Counted from the stretch's first letter, positions 25,507 to 34,907 are shown. The stretch: 64,000 nucleotides of DNA from Nitrospira sp. (GCA_024760545.1 CP060502.1:62001-126000); one strand, 5' to 3'. Translations and numbers: made by a program. The notes: a model not told the origin generated them from the letters alone.

Positions 25507-25719
25507 TCATGCGGTCACGAGCCGTGGCATGCAAGGACTGGAACCCGTGAGCGGCGCGCACGCATTCGTCAAACGGCGTCTGTTTTCGAGAATCGCCGTA
25601 TCGACAATGTCACCGCAGAGCAGGCAACGATAGCCATCTGCGCAGAGATCACTGCTCATCCCTTGAAGATCGACAATCCGCTCGCTGACCATCAGACCAT
25701 TGCATCTCGTGCAAGTCAT
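25507..25719 (-). CDS. small zinc-ribbon protein
   Basis: A 70-residue protein that begins MTCTRCNGLMVSERIVDLQG, with a second pair YRCLLCGD, so two Cys-x2-Cys knuckles about 25 residues apart. AAGGAGG lies just before the ATG. A longer frame to 25755 exists but lacks a ribosome site. It probably binds zinc; its function is unknown. It is upstream of the first zinc-ribbon gene in a minus-strand run, and the Crp-like site at 25793 lies before it. Confidence 0.68.
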   Translation of the reverse strand: MTCTRCNGLMVSERIVDLQGMSSDLCADGYRCLLCGDIVDTAILENRRRLTNACAPLTGSSPCMPRLVTA

Positions 25720-25792
25720 GGCGCACCTCCTTGTGAGCGATAGATATGTTCGCATCCTGAGCGTGATCCTATGCGCAGTCTCGCCGATCTTC

Positions 25793-25808
25793 TGTAAGGC
25801 GCCTTACG
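25793..25808. promoter_or_regulatory. Crp-like palindrome (site 5)
   Basis: TGTAAGGCGCCTTACG has a perfect 12-bp inner palindrome, TAAGGCGCCTTA, and fits TGTRA-N6-TYACA with one mismatch. A weaker relative, TGTAATCCAGCCCACA, follows at 25836-25851. They lie between a minus-strand ribbon gene and the DsrE gene at 25972. Confidence 0.45.
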
Positions 25809-25971
25809 AGTTTCCGCAATATTCATCCGTTTACTTGTAATCCAGCCCACAGATCCTCTGGGTAGGCCTACAGTAGAGTGGAGATCATCGCAGCATGAGG
25901 CCGCTTTCTCACCACTCATGAGGCGGAGATCGTTCTCGTGATTCACCTGTTCGTGATGAAAGGAGTGCCGC

Positions 25972-26328
25972 ATGTCCAAAGTGGCGATTGTGGTATTAGC
26001 CGACACCGACACCCATGAAGGATTGGGGCGTGTGGTGAACGCGCTGGAAGCCGTCAAAGAGTTCAAGGACGGCCACGATGACGTGCAACTCATTTTTGAT
26101 GGAGCAGGCCCCAAGTGGATTCCGGAACTGGAGAAGTCCGATCACATGGCACACAGCCTTTATGTTGCAGTGAAGGACCGGATCGGAGGCGCATGCGAGT
26201 TTTGCGCGGGAGCCTTTGGCGTGAAGGAAAAAGTGGTTGCCTGCGGCGTGAAGCTGACAGGGGAGTATGACGGACATCCGAGCTTCAGGAAACTCGTGGC
26301 GCAGGGGTATCAGGTCATCACGTTCTAA
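25972..26328 (+). CDS. DsrE-family protein
   Basis: A 118-residue DsrE-fold protein: SKVAIVVLADTDTHEGLGRVVNALEAVKEF, DDVQLIFDGAGPKWIPELEKSD, and a Cys-containing loop GGACEFCAGAFGVKEKVVACGVKL. It resembles the gene at 20646 in length and loop design, so the two are paralogs. An AAAGGAG site precedes it. It stands apart from the minus-strand train and is convergent with cusA, with a small hairpin between. Its role in sulfur transfer or redox is inferred. Confidence 0.85.
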   Translation: MSKVAIVVLADTDTHEGLGRVVNALEAVKEFKDGHDDVQLIFDGAGPKWIPELEKSDHMAHSLYVAVKDRIGGACEFCAGAFGVKEKVVACGVKLTGEYDGHPSFRKLVAQGYQVITF

Positions 26329-26336
26329 GCTGGCCT

Positions 26337-26361
26337 GTCCGACGGGTATGCCTCGGACTTT
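26337..26361. terminator. hairpin between convergent DsrE and cusA
   Basis: GTCCGA (26337-26342) pairs with TCGGAC (26353-26358) around a 10-nt loop, followed by TTT. It lies between two converging genes. Confidence 0.5.
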
Positions 26362-26363
26362 GG

Positions 26364-29300
26364 CTACCGCCCGCGCCACAAAGCATAGAGAACTGGAATC
26401 ACCAGAAGCGTCAGAATAGTTGAGCTGACCATACCGCCGATCATCGGCGCGGCAATCCGTTTCATCACATCGGCGCCGGTGCCGGTGGTCCACATGATGG
26501 GGAGCAAGCCGCCCATGATCGCAGCCACCGTCATCATCTTCGGCCGCACTCGTTGAACCGCACCCTCCATGATGGCGTCGCGAAGGTCCTGAGCCGTTGT
26601 CATTCGACCTTCGCGCACGCGCCGATCATACGCTTCATCGAGATAGACGAGCATCACCACGCCCGTCTCCGCCGCCACACCGGCCAGTGCGATAATGCCC
26701 ACCCAGACCGCCACGCTGAGATTGTAGCCCAGGTAATGGAGATACCAGATCGCTCCGATCCCAGCGAAGGGGACAGACAAGAGCACGATCAGTGATTTCG
26801 CGAGCGATCGGAAATTGAGATACAGGAGCAACAGAATCACGGCGAGGGTCACGGGGATCACCAGCTTCAGCCGCTCTTCCGCGCGCACCAGATGCTCGTA
26901 TTGACCGGTCCAGATCAGCCGATACCCAGAGGGGAGTGTGACCAGTTCGCGAACTGCTCGTTGGGCATCATGCACATAGCCGCGCAGATCGCGGCCGTTG
27001 ACCGACACCGACACCAGGCCAGCGAGCGATCCCGCCTCATCCGCGATCGACGGGGGCCCCTGCGTGATCACCAGCTCCGCGATTTGTCCAAGGGGGATCT
27101 GCGCCCCGCTCGGTGTGGGAACCAACACCCGTTTAAGCCGGTCCGGATCATCACGTAATTCGCGCTTGTAGCGCACATTGACTGAATACCGTTCCCGTCC
27201 CTCGACCGTAGTCGTGACGGTCTCGCCGCCAATGGCCGAGGTGATGACAGCCTGCACGTCTCCCACCGTCAGACCGTAGCGGGCAGCTTCACGTCGATTG
27301 ACGGTCAAATCCAGGTAATAGCCCTCGTTGAGCCGTTCTGCAAAGGCGCTCTTGGTGCCAGGCACAGTGGCCAAGACTTGCTCGATCTCCAAGCCGATTC
27401 TCTCGATGGTCTTCAGATCCGGTCCCAGGACTTTGATGCCGACCGGGCTGCGCACCCCGGTGGTGATCATCTCGGTGCGAGTCTGAATCGGCATCCACCA
27501 GATGTTCGGAAATCCGGGAATGCGGAGCTTGGCATCCATCTCGTCCAGCAAACGATCCCAGGTCATGCCGGGCCGCCATTGCGATTCAGGTTTGAGGGTG
27601 ACTGTAATTTCTGCCATGCCGACAAAGGCCGGATCAGTGGCAGTCGGAGCCTTGCCCATTTTTCCGAAAACCCGTTCCACTTCCGGGAAGGTCGCGAGCA
27701 ACTGATCCTGAACCTGCAGCACCTTGGCCGATTCAGGAATGGAGAGACCAGGGACGGTGGTCGGCATGTAGAGAATGGTCCCCTCGTTCAGTGGCGGCAT
27801 GAATTCTGCGCCCAAACGTGAAAAGATCGGCGTCGTGAATCCGAATATCACGACCGCCAGACCGAGTGTCAGCCACCGGACCCGTAACGCACCGGCGAGG
27901 ATCGGCCGATACAAAGCGACGAGCAGCCTATTCAGCGGATTCTTGGCTTCCGCCCGGATGCGCCCCCGGATCAGGAGAACCATTAGTACAGGAGCCAAGG
28001 TTACCGAGAGTGCGGTGGCGAACAGCATCGAGAAGGTTTTGGTATAGGCCAAGGGCGTGAATAACCGGCCCTCCTGCGCCTCTAGTGCGAAGATCGGCAG
28101 GAACGACACGGCGATCACCAAGAGCGAGAAGAACAATGGACGGCCGACTTCTTTGGCTGCTGCGATGATGGTTTCAATCCGGTCCGCATTCGGTCCTTGT
28201 TCCAACCGCTTGTGCGCGTTCTCCACCATCACGATGGCTGCATCCACCATCGCGCCGATGGCAATGGCAATTCCTCCGAGCGACATGATGCTGGAGGTGA
28301 TGTTCAGGTACGCCATTGGGATGAACGCGAGCAGCACTGCTACGGGCAGGATGAGAATCGCCACCAGGGCGCTACGCAGGTGAAACAGAAAGACGACCGC
28401 GACCAGGCTGACAATAATAGACTCCTCCAGGAGTTTCTCGTGAAGTACTGCAATAGCCCGATGAATGAGATCAGACCGGTCATAGGTGGGGACGATGCGG
28501 ACGCCGTCGGGTAGAGCCGGCGTGATCTCTGCCAGCCTGGCTTTGACCTGCTCGATCACGGCAAGCGCGTTTTCACCGGCCCTCATGATCACGATCCCGC
28601 CGACTGTTTGGCCCTTGCCGTCCAACTCGGCAATACCCCGACGCTGGTCCGGTCCGATTTGGACATGGGCAATATCCCGGATCAAGATAGGTGTGCCCCG
28701 CCCATCCGTCCCGACAGGGATCAGCTCGATATCATCAATAGAACGCAGGTAGCCACGCCCACGAACGATGTATTCCGTGCCAGCCATTTCCAAGACACGG
28801 CCACTCACTTCAGCATTGCTGTTCCGAACTGCTTCGATGACCGTCTGAATCGGCAGCCGATAAGCCGCTAATGTGTTGGGGTCCACTTCGATTTGATACT
28901 GCTTGACGAATCCGCCGACTGCCGACACTTCTGCCACCCCCGGCACACTTTCCAGTTGGTAGCGCAGGTGCCAATCTTGAAGACTGCGGAGCTGCGCCAG
29001 ATCGTGCGCGCCAGACTCGTCGACCAATGCATACTGATAGACCCACCCAACACCGGTCGCGTCGGGACCTAGAGTCGGTGCGACTCCGGCTGGTAACTTC
29101 CCGGTCAGCTTCTGCAGGTATTCCAGCACACGACTGCGTGCCCAGTACAAGTCCGTCCGGTCTTCGAAGATCACGTAGACGTATGAGACCCCGTATTCTG
29201 AGACTCCTCGAACCCGTTTGACTTTCGGACCGGCCAGCAGAGAGGTGACGATCGGATAGGTGACCTGGTCTTCAATCAACGTCGGGCTGCGCCCCTGCCA

Positions 29301-29456
29301 CTCGGTATAGATGGTCACCTGGACATCGGACAGGTCCGGCACCGCATCCAGCGGAACCTTAAAAGCCGTCCACAGGCCCCAACCTGCCAGCAGCAACACA
29401 CAGAGGATGACGAGGACTGGATTGCGTGCACTCCCTTCGATGAGTCGTGCGATCAT
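26364..29456 (-). CDS. cusA: RND copper/silver efflux pump CusA/CzcA type
   Basis: A 1030-residue inner-membrane RND transporter of the heavy-metal (HME) subgroup. It has the N-terminal helix at 12-29, the large periplasmic porter domain, GGIAIAIGAMVDAAIVMVENAHKRLE in helix 4, and a second set of helices (PVTLAVILLLLYLNFRSL; IIALAGVAAETGVVMLVYLDEAYDR). Such pumps use the proton gradient to expel Cu(I)/Ag(I) or divalent metals through CusB and CusC. The metal cannot be told from sequence alone, but the Met-rich CusB partner favours copper/silver. It ends the minus-strand metal block. Confidence 0.93.
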   Translation of the reverse strand: MIARLIEGSARNPVLVILCVLLLAGWGLWTAFKVPLDAVPDLSDVQVTIYTEWQGRSPTLIEDQVTYPIVTSLLAGPKVKRVRGVSEYGVSYVYVIFEDRTDLYWARSRVLEYLQKLTGKLPAGVAPTLGPDATGVGWVYQYALVDESGAHDLAQLRSLQDWHLRYQLESVPGVAEVSAVGGFVKQYQIEVDPNTLAAYRLPIQTVIEAVRNSNAEVSGRVLEMAGTEYIVRGRGYLRSIDDIELIPVGTDGRGTPILIRDIAHVQIGPDQRRGIAELDGKGQTVGGIVIMRAGENALAVIEQVKARLAEITPALPDGVRIVPTYDRSDLIHRAIAVLHEKLLEESIIVSLVAVVFLFHLRSALVAILILPVAVLLAFIPMAYLNITSSIMSLGGIAIAIGAMVDAAIVMVENAHKRLEQGPNADRIETIIAAAKEVGRPLFFSLLVIAVSFLPIFALEAQEGRLFTPLAYTKTFSMLFATALSVTLAPVLMVLLIRGRIRAEAKNPLNRLLVALYRPILAGALRVRWLTLGLAVVIFGFTTPIFSRLGAEFMPPLNEGTILYMPTTVPGLSIPESAKVLQVQDQLLATFPEVERVFGKMGKAPTATDPAFVGMAEITVTLKPESQWRPGMTWDRLLDEMDAKLRIPGFPNIWWMPIQTRTEMITTGVRSPVGIKVLGPDLKTIERIGLEIEQVLATVPGTKSAFAERLNEGYYLDLTVNRREAARYGLTVGDVQAVITSAIGGETVTTTVEGRERYSVNVRYKRELRDDPDRLKRVLVPTPSGAQIPLGQIAELVITQGPPSIADEAGSLAGLVSVSVNGRDLRGYVHDAQRAVRELVTLPSGYRLIWTGQYEHLVRAEERLKLVIPVTLAVILLLLYLNFRSLAKSLIVLLSVPFAGIGAIWYLHYLGYNLSVAVWVGIIALAGVAAETGVVMLVYLDEAYDRRVREGRMTTAQDLRDAIMEGAVQRVRPKMMTVAAIMGGLLPIMWTTGTGADVMKRIAAPMIGGMVSSTILTLLVIPVLYALWRGR

Positions 29457-29507
29457 TGTTTTTCACCCCTCCCATCCCGCGGGTGCCGAGACGCCCGCTT
29501 TTCCCAA

Positions 29508-31235
29508 CTACAGGCCTCCCGCTACGACCGAAAACTGAAACTTCTCGGCAATGGGCGACCGTCCTGGCACTGCCACATTGACCGTTACTAGCCAAGTTCC
29601 GCCCATGCCGAACATCACCGTGCTTTCATAGAGTCCGTCTTTGGTATGGTGCGCCGTCACCTTGGAATCAGTCATGCCTGGCATCGGCATGGTATAGACG
29701 AACAAGACTTGCGCAGTGGTCACCGGCTGGCCGGTCTGATCTGTGACCTTGAGCCTGAGGAGAACCTCACCGACCTTGGGTGTTTCGGGAAGGGTTGTGA
29801 AGGTCAGAACATATCCTGCTACCTTGCGAGCTTCGGAGGTGGCTTTGGCTGAGTCCGAAGCCATGCCAGACATTCCGCTCATCCCTTTCATGCCCTCCAT
29901 CCCTTTCAAGCCTTGCATGCCTTCTATCCCTTCCATTTTGCCTTCATGGGCACCGCGCATTTGCCAGTCAGCCATGCCAATTTGGCCCATCATGGCCTGC
30001 ATACTCCCGGCCGAGGCCAGCTTGCTCTCGGCGTCCAACAAGAAATTGGCCGAGGTCACAACACGATCTCCTTCTTTGAGACCTTCGAGAACTTCCACGC
30101 GATCCTGGCTCTGTCGGCCAAGCTTGATCGGATAGGGCTGATAGATCCCTTGGTCTCGATCGAGAAACACCAGTTGCCGGAGGCCGGTATCCAGCACTGC
30201 CTCCTTCGGCACGACCAACGTCTTGACCGCAGCCGTCTGCAAGATCACGTTCCCATACATGCCTGGCTTCAGCTTCAGTTCAGGATTCGGAAATTCCGAC
30301 CGTACCCGCACGGTGCGGGCTTCGGTATTCAGGGTCGGATAGACATAGGCGACCTTGCCGTGGAACGCCTCTCCCGGATAGGCGGCAAAGGTAACCGTTG
30401 CCGGCTGACCGACCTTTGTGGCCGCCACTTCTGATTCATAAATATCGGCGTAGATCCAGACCGTGGAGAGATCTGCGACCTCATATAGTGTCGTGCCCGG
30501 CTCCACATATTTCCCCGGCAAGGCCTCCCGTTTCATCACGATCCCGGAGGAAGGAGCGTACACCGTGAGCACCGGCTCTGCTTTGCCACGACGCTCCAGC
30601 GCGGCGATTTGTGCATCGGTCACATCCCAGAGGCGAAGCCGTTCTCGTGCGCTCACGACGAGGGCGGCGGCATTCTCCTTTGCGTCGGCCAGCAGACTGG
30701 CAGCCAATTGAGCCTGCGTCCTGACTGCCAACAGGTATTCCTCCTGGGTTGTAAGGAGATCTGGCGAGTAGATGGTAAAGAGCGGTTCGCCCTTGCGCAC
30801 CGGCCGGCCGATCGAATCAACAAAGACCTTGCGGATCCATCCTGAAATTTTGAGAGTGACTTGGGTAAACCTACGTTCATCGTAGTCGACCGTCCCGACC
30901 GTGCGAATCTCTTGCTCCAATGTCGCGTAGCTCACCGGAGCACTGCGGACGCCGATCAACTGTCTCGCCACAGCCGGAACAGCCACAGCCCCGGACGGAG
31001 CGTCGGACATGCCTGGCATCGGTTCCAAGTCTCTCGTGGGCTTTGCGCCTTCCATCGACATCCCCTTCATGGACATATCTTCCAACTCATGGCCCTTCAT
31101 CTCCCCACTTCCCTTCATCCCCGACATATCGTTCATCGCCCGATGCGCGGCGAAGAACCCGGCGACGACTCCGACGAACAGGCCGGCTACTGCGACACCG
31201 ACAACAAGACTTTTTCTGCCTATGGCATGACTCAT
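29508..31235 (-). CDS. cusB: membrane-fusion protein CusB with Met-rich segments and C-terminal FixH/YtkA-like domain
   Basis: A 575-residue adaptor. It has an N-terminal membrane anchor and a Met/Gly-rich stretch (about residues 35-75, MSGMKG..MKG..MSMKGMSMEG). The barrel-sandwich, lipoyl and beta-barrel domains run to about residue 400. A second Met-rich linker (MQAMMGQIGMADWQM..MKGMSGMSGM) and a C-terminal beta-sandwich (about 475-575, YVLTFTTLPETPKVGEVLLRLKVTD) resemble FixH/YtkA domains. The Met-rich parts are typical Cu(I)/Ag(I)-binding sites. It is longer than ordinary CusB because of this extra domain. It is 51 bp upstream of cusA. Confidence 0.9.
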   Translation of the reverse strand: MSHAIGRKSLVVGVAVAGLFVGVVAGFFAAHRAMNDMSGMKGSGEMKGHELEDMSMKGMSMEGAKPTRDLEPMPGMSDAPSGAVAVPAVARQLIGVRSAPVSYATLEQEIRTVGTVDYDERRFTQVTLKISGWIRKVFVDSIGRPVRKGEPLFTIYSPDLLTTQEEYLLAVRTQAQLAASLLADAKENAAALVVSARERLRLWDVTDAQIAALERRGKAEPVLTVYAPSSGIVMKREALPGKYVEPGTTLYEVADLSTVWIYADIYESEVAATKVGQPATVTFAAYPGEAFHGKVAYVYPTLNTEARTVRVRSEFPNPELKLKPGMYGNVILQTAAVKTLVVPKEAVLDTGLRQLVFLDRDQGIYQPYPIKLGRQSQDRVEVLEGLKEGDRVVTSANFLLDAESKLASAGSMQAMMGQIGMADWQMRGAHEGKMEGIEGMQGLKGMEGMKGMSGMSGMASDSAKATSEARKVAGYVLTFTTLPETPKVGEVLLRLKVTDQTGQPVTTAQVLFVYTMPMPGMTDSKVTAHHTKDGLYESTVMFGMGGTWLVTVNVAVPGRSPIAEKFQFSVVAGGL

Positions 31236-31251
31236 GGCGGATTCCTCCCTA

Positions 31252-32541
31252 TTAGCTGTTTTCGTTCAGGTCGGTTCCGATCACTTGTTCAAGTTCCGCG
31301 AGTCGGTTCTCCCGCTCGACAAGCGCCCGGTAATACTCCAGCTGAAATCCTCGCAAGGATCGCTGGGTGTCAATAAGATCCAAGAACCCTCCTTTTCCCG
31401 CGCGATACCCCACTCGCGCCGCTTCCAAGTGCTGCACGGCCTGCGGCAGGATCGTGGTGTGATACAACGTCGCCACCTGTTCACTCGCCCGGACCTTGGC
31501 CAGGAGGTCGTTGATCTGAAACCGGGTCAGGTTTTCTAAGGTATGTTGCTGCGCCCGCGCGGCCGAGACCGCTGCCGCGGCTTCCTGCACGCCTGCGTCA
31601 TACTTCGGCTTGGTCCAAAACGCGAACGGGATGCTCATCGCCACGTAGGCGCCGAATCCGTTGTTGGCCTGATAGTTCTGGAAGCGCTGAAACGCCACGT
31701 TGAAGTCCGGGTAGTACTGACGCTGGGCCAGCTCGTGGGACTGCTCGTTCCGCAGCACCGTCAGTTCAGCGACTTTCAGCTCCGGCCTGTCGTTCAGCGC
31801 GAGGCGGTGCAGTTCCTCGATGGTCTTGTCGAACGGCTTCTGAGACGGCTCTGGAGCAATTCCCAAAGGTGATGCAGGATCCCGATCCAGGAGCGTATTC
31901 AGCAACGCTTCGGCGGTTTCGCGGCGCTGTTCCAGGACAGGAAGCTGCTGCTGGAGCAGGGATAGCTCGACGTGGGCCTTGAGGACATCGGCCTGCGATC
32001 CCTTTCCCGTGCGGAACTTCGCGTTCGCAATCTCTACGAATTGTCTGACCAGATCCACCTGTTCATGATGGATCTGAACCGCTTTTTGCGCGAGAAACAG
32101 TTCGTAGTAAGCCTGCTTCAGGCGGGCGACCAGTTCTCGTTCCTTTGCACGAACCACCTGCGCGGTCATGTCGGCTGAACGGCTTGCCACATCGCCTTTG
32201 AGCGCAAGTTTGCCAGGGAATGGGACATTCTGCGAAAAGCCGAAGATCGTGTTGCCCGTTTGCGTGACGTTGAAGGTCTGCGGGAAATTCCACAACTGAA
32301 CTGACAGGATCGGATCGTCCAATGACCGAGCTGGCGTAATCCGATTCGTGGCAGCTTCCCATTGCTTGCGCGCCGCCACAAGTTCAGGATTTTTGGCCAA
32401 GGCTTCCGGGATCAAGTCTGGTAACACCAAGGACGGTTGCGCAGTGTGTTCGACGGCATGGGCGATATGGCGCGCATTTATCGCGAAGGTCATGCTCACA
32501 ACTGTTATGGTCAGCAGCCAAAACCGAATTGATAGAGTCAT
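31252..32541 (-). CDS. cusC: outer-membrane efflux protein CusC/TolC type
   Basis: A 429-residue TolC-family channel with a signal peptide (residues 1-26, IRFWLLTITVVSMTFAINARHIAHA). Two coiled-coil halves carry the family patterns (EALAKNPELVAARKQWEAATNRITPARSLDDPILSVQ, then RAGKGGFLDLIDTQRSLRGFQLEYYRALVERENRLAELEQVIG). It forms the outer-membrane duct of the RND pump with CusA and CusB. It starts the cus part of the block, 147 bp downstream of an exported small protein. Confidence 0.9.
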   Translation of the reverse strand: MTLSIRFWLLTITVVSMTFAINARHIAHAVEHTAQPSLVLPDLIPEALAKNPELVAARKQWEAATNRITPARSLDDPILSVQLWNFPQTFNVTQTGNTIFGFSQNVPFPGKLALKGDVASRSADMTAQVVRAKERELVARLKQAYYELFLAQKAVQIHHEQVDLVRQFVEIANAKFRTGKGSQADVLKAHVELSLLQQQLPVLEQRRETAEALLNTLLDRDPASPLGIAPEPSQKPFDKTIEELHRLALNDRPELKVAELTVLRNEQSHELAQRQYYPDFNVAFQRFQNYQANNGFGAYVAMSIPFAFWTKPKYDAGVQEAAAAVSAARAQQHTLENLTRFQINDLLAKVRASEQVATLYHTTILPQAVQHLEAARVGYRAGKGGFLDLIDTQRSLRGFQLEYYRALVERENRLAELEQVIGTDLNENS

Positions 32542-32688
32542 GTGATGGCCCTCCCAAAAACTTTCCCGTCCACGATTGCCGCGGATCTCGGGCCCTGTCT
32601 TGCTCCAGAAGGAGCAGCTGAGTGAATCGCGGTCCGGCGTCGGGCCGGGAACGCGACGATGAGACAGTTGAAGGAAGAACCGAGGAGA

Positions 32689-33063
32689 TCAGATACGAAG
32701 CACGGTGCTTGCGAGAGACTGATGCGGAGGAGAACTCGATTCGAGAGACTGAGATGGGTGGAAAATACTCTTGAACTGGTAGCTCACGGCTGGGAGTGCG
32801 ACCGGAGCATGATCTGCCGACCAATGATGGTCCATGAGTAACGAAAAAGACTGAGAGGAGGACCCGACTCCTAGAGTTTTGAAGGCGTCGCACAACTGCC
32901 GAACCGGTTCCTCCACGGGAGTTGAACAGCCGTTTGCCATCGAGGCATCGGTGGTCCCCGATAGTGGCAGGAGACAGGCGTAGGCGTTGAAACTGAACGC
33001 CAGCAGAAACACCACGATCGTTGCGGCAAGAAATGATCGGGAGTGATAGGAACCTAATCGCAT
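32689..33063 (-). CDS. small exported protein upstream of cus operon, unknown
   Basis: A 124-residue protein with a signal peptide (residues 8-30, RSFLAATIVVFLLAFSFNAYAC). Cys residues follow (CLLPLSG, GCSTPVEEPVRQLC) and then His (MDHHWSADH), typical of small metal-handling proteins encoded next to Cus pumps. I do not know a family name. It lies between the DsrE-type gene and cusC in the minus-strand block, with 44 bp and 147 bp gaps, so it may be in the same transcript. Confidence 0.55.
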   Translation of the reverse strand: MRLGSYHSRSFLAATIVVFLLAFSFNAYACLLPLSGTTDASMANGCSTPVEEPVRQLCDAFKTLGVGSSSQSFSLLMDHHWSADHAPVALPAVSYQFKSIFHPSQSLESSSPPHQSLASTVLRI

Positions 33064-33107
33064 AGCGTCAGTCTATCCCTCGTCCAGGTCAAGCGTCAAC
33101 GGTATCT

Positions 33108-33647
33108 CTAATACACAATCACTCGGTCAGCGGATGCGAACATCTCCACCATGTTGGTCAGCGAAACAGGGGTCACTGAAGAGGCAACTCGCGCAGGATC
33201 GATGTTGTAGAGGAGCATCATGGTCTGATTTCCGTAGATTTCAACGCCCAACTTGTTCTTGAGAACATCGAAGTACTCGCCATAGTTGTGCGGCACCTGC
33301 TCCAGCGGCACGCCCATCTGCTCCGACAGGCTTTGTCGTTCTCGCTCAGGCAGGCCAGCGCGATCCAGCGCAGTGGACTCGGAGCCGACGAGCTTCCTGA
33401 ACCATCCGAATCCCTTGGTCACTGACGTGACGGCGCTCGCATCCACCAGAATCGTGACCTTGTGGCCCGCTTTCACCGCAGCCCAGGCCACATTCGGCAC
33501 GGCACAAATTTGCGCATCATCCAGCCCGAGGGATGTCTTCATATGGATCAGTAAGTTGGCTGCGGAGGCTTCTCTTACCCCTAATCCAACGCTTACCATG
33601 AGTGCCATGAACATTCCGATGACGAAGAACATAATTCGGTGATTCAT
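33108..33647 (-). CDS. periplasmic DsrE/F-like protein
   Basis: A 179-residue protein with a signal peptide (residues 1-29) and a DsrE-like fold: NLLIHMKTSLGLDDAQICAVPNVAWAAVKAGHKVTILVDASAV near the start and a C-terminal EIYGNQTMMLLYN. The fold usually acts in the cytosol, so the signal peptide is noteworthy. It overlaps the upstream AhpD-like gene by 4 bp (ATGA), so it is translationally coupled, and it precedes the cus genes. A periplasmic sulfur or metal trafficking role is inferred. Confidence 0.75.
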   Translation of the reverse strand: MNHRIMFFVIGMFMALMVSVGLGVREASAANLLIHMKTSLGLDDAQICAVPNVAWAAVKAGHKVTILVDASAVTSVTKGFGWFRKLVGSESTALDRAGLPERERQSLSEQMGVPLEQVPHNYGEYFDVLKNKLGVEIYGNQTMMLLYNIDPARVASSVTPVSLTNMVEMFASADRVIVY

Positions 33648-34048
33648 GATGCGCTCTCCTCACTCTTATGGCTCATAGATTGGTGGTCGCAGCAACCCGA
33701 CGCGGCCGAAGCCGGCCTACTATCGAGGCATTCCTTGTAAGCAGCAAAGGCCTTCAGCGCCCACTCCTCTCCGGGGCAGCCCTGCATGGTCATGGCGACT
33801 TCGAGGAACTCGATCAGTTCCTCCTGCGTGATGCCTTTGTCGTACGCCATCTGCACGTACGCACGAATGCAGGGTTCGCAGCGGATCGCGATTGAAATCG
33901 CCATGGACGAGAGCAGTTTATACTTCGCTGGGACCGCCGCGTCTCGATAGGCTTCCTGGCGCATACGCAGCAGTCCGCCAGTGACTTTCGGACTCAACTT
34001 CCTGAGTTCGGCGAATAGTCCAGCTTCAACATTGGTTGTCTGATCCAT
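33644..34048 (-). CDS. AhpD-like carboxymuconolactone decarboxylase family protein
   Basis: A 134-residue CMD-fold protein: LFAELRKLSPKVTGGLLRMRQEAYRDAAVPAKYKLLSSMAISIAIRCEPCIRAYVQMAYDKGITQEELIEFLEVAMTMQGCPGE. It has a Cys-x2-Cys core (CEPC) and a Cys-rich tail (GCCDHQSM). The start at 34048 is chosen for a strong GGAGG site. It is coupled to the DsrE-type gene and follows merP. The Cys/His-rich tail suggests metal or thiol chemistry and is seldom found in ordinary AhpD. Confidence 0.8.
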   Translation of the reverse strand: MDQTTNVEAGLFAELRKLSPKVTGGLLRMRQEAYRDAAVPAKYKLLSSMAISIAIRCEPCIRAYVQMAYDKGITQEELIEFLEVAMTMQGCPGEEWALKAFAAYKECLDSRPASAASGCCDHQSMSHKSEESAS

Positions 34049-34095
34049 GATGTTGTCTTCCTCCTCCCGCGCACCGCTCACCTCCTGCCCCTCGC

Positions 34096-34449
34096 CTACT
34101 TTTCGAGCACCCGCGCCTTGTATGCCGACAGCGGGCTACCAGCCCCTTCGATGGCCTTGACCAGCGCCTCCGTACCCACTTTGTTCGCATCGAACGTCAC
34201 CGAGGCTCGCGTATCCGAATAATCGGAGAAAATGACCCACTTTGTTCCCACCCTGAACTCGACCGTGCTGACGCCCGGAACCTTGGCGAGCGCTTCCTTC
34301 ACGTCCTTGACGCAAGCCCCGCACGTCATGCCGTCGATCTGCAAGGTCACCGTCCGAAGCCTCCGGTTCTCAGCCGCAAGACCATGGAACTCCGTCAGCG
34401 GAAGCGTCGCCACCCCAACAAGAAGACACGTCCGAATCACGTGCCACAT
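34096..34449 (-). CDS. merP: MerP-like periplasmic mercury/metal-binding protein
   Basis: A 117-residue protein with a signal peptide (CLLVGVATLPLTEFHGLAAEN). An HMA domain follows: VTLQIDGMTCGACVKDVKEALAKVPGV with the GMTCGAC motif, where the two Cys bind metal, then FEVGTK..KVGTEALVKAIEGAG. In mer systems it captures Hg(II) in the periplasm and hands it to MerT. It lies between merT and an AhpD-like gene on the same strand. Confidence 0.87.
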   Translation of the reverse strand: MWHVIRTCLLVGVATLPLTEFHGLAAENRRLRTVTLQIDGMTCGACVKDVKEALAKVPGVSTVEFRVGTKWVIFSDYSDTRASVTFDANKVGTEALVKAIEGAGSPLSAYKARVLEK

Positions 34450-34544
34450 GCCTGATCACCTTCCTCCAAGAGATAACTCAGAGCGAATAGTCGTGCCGGC
34501 CGCATCAGACCGATCCCTCACTGATCACCCGTCACCTCTCCCTC

Positions 34545-34907
34545 TCACAGAGCTAACCAATACGGTGCCAAGACCAACAGCAAGGCCAGGGCTGCTATCA
34601 GCCACAGCCACGTCCGGTTCGGCCCACTCGCTGATCGAGCAGCACTTCCGACCTCTGTCGCGCACGCGGCCGAGGGGTTCCGGTACGCGTAATAGAAACT
34701 CATGCCAAGTAAGAGCAAGGTCAGGCCGATAAACCACGGCCTGTAGGGCAACAAGGCTTTCAAGGTTCCGGCTGTGCCGGCCAGGAACCCTGTGGCCCCC
34801 ACACCCACACCGAGTGCTGCGAACACCACCGGCCCGATGCAGCAGATCGAGGCGAAAACCGAGGCCACCAGCCCGCCAATCATCGTTGCCGTCCCGCCTT
34901 TCGTCAT
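34545..34907 (-). CDS. merT: MerT-like mercuric transport protein
   Basis: A 120-residue membrane protein: TKGGTATMIGGLVASVFASICCIGPVVFAALGVGVGATGFLAGTAG, with the vicinal Cys pair of MerT (ICC) in the first helix, then a helix at PWFIGLTLLLLGMSFYYAY and one at WLWLIAALALLLVLAPYWLAL. A third Cys (AACATEV) lies in the loop. The start at 34907 is chosen for a GGAAGG-like site, rather than the far upstream ATG. It transfers Hg(II) from MerP to the cytosol. No merA is visible in the window, so the reductase step is not encoded here or is elsewhere. Confidence 0.85.
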   Translation of the reverse strand: MTKGGTATMIGGLVASVFASICCIGPVVFAALGVGVGATGFLAGTAGTLKALLPYRPWFIGLTLLLLGMSFYYAYRNPSAACATEVGSAARSASGPNRTWLWLIAALALLLVLAPYWLAL

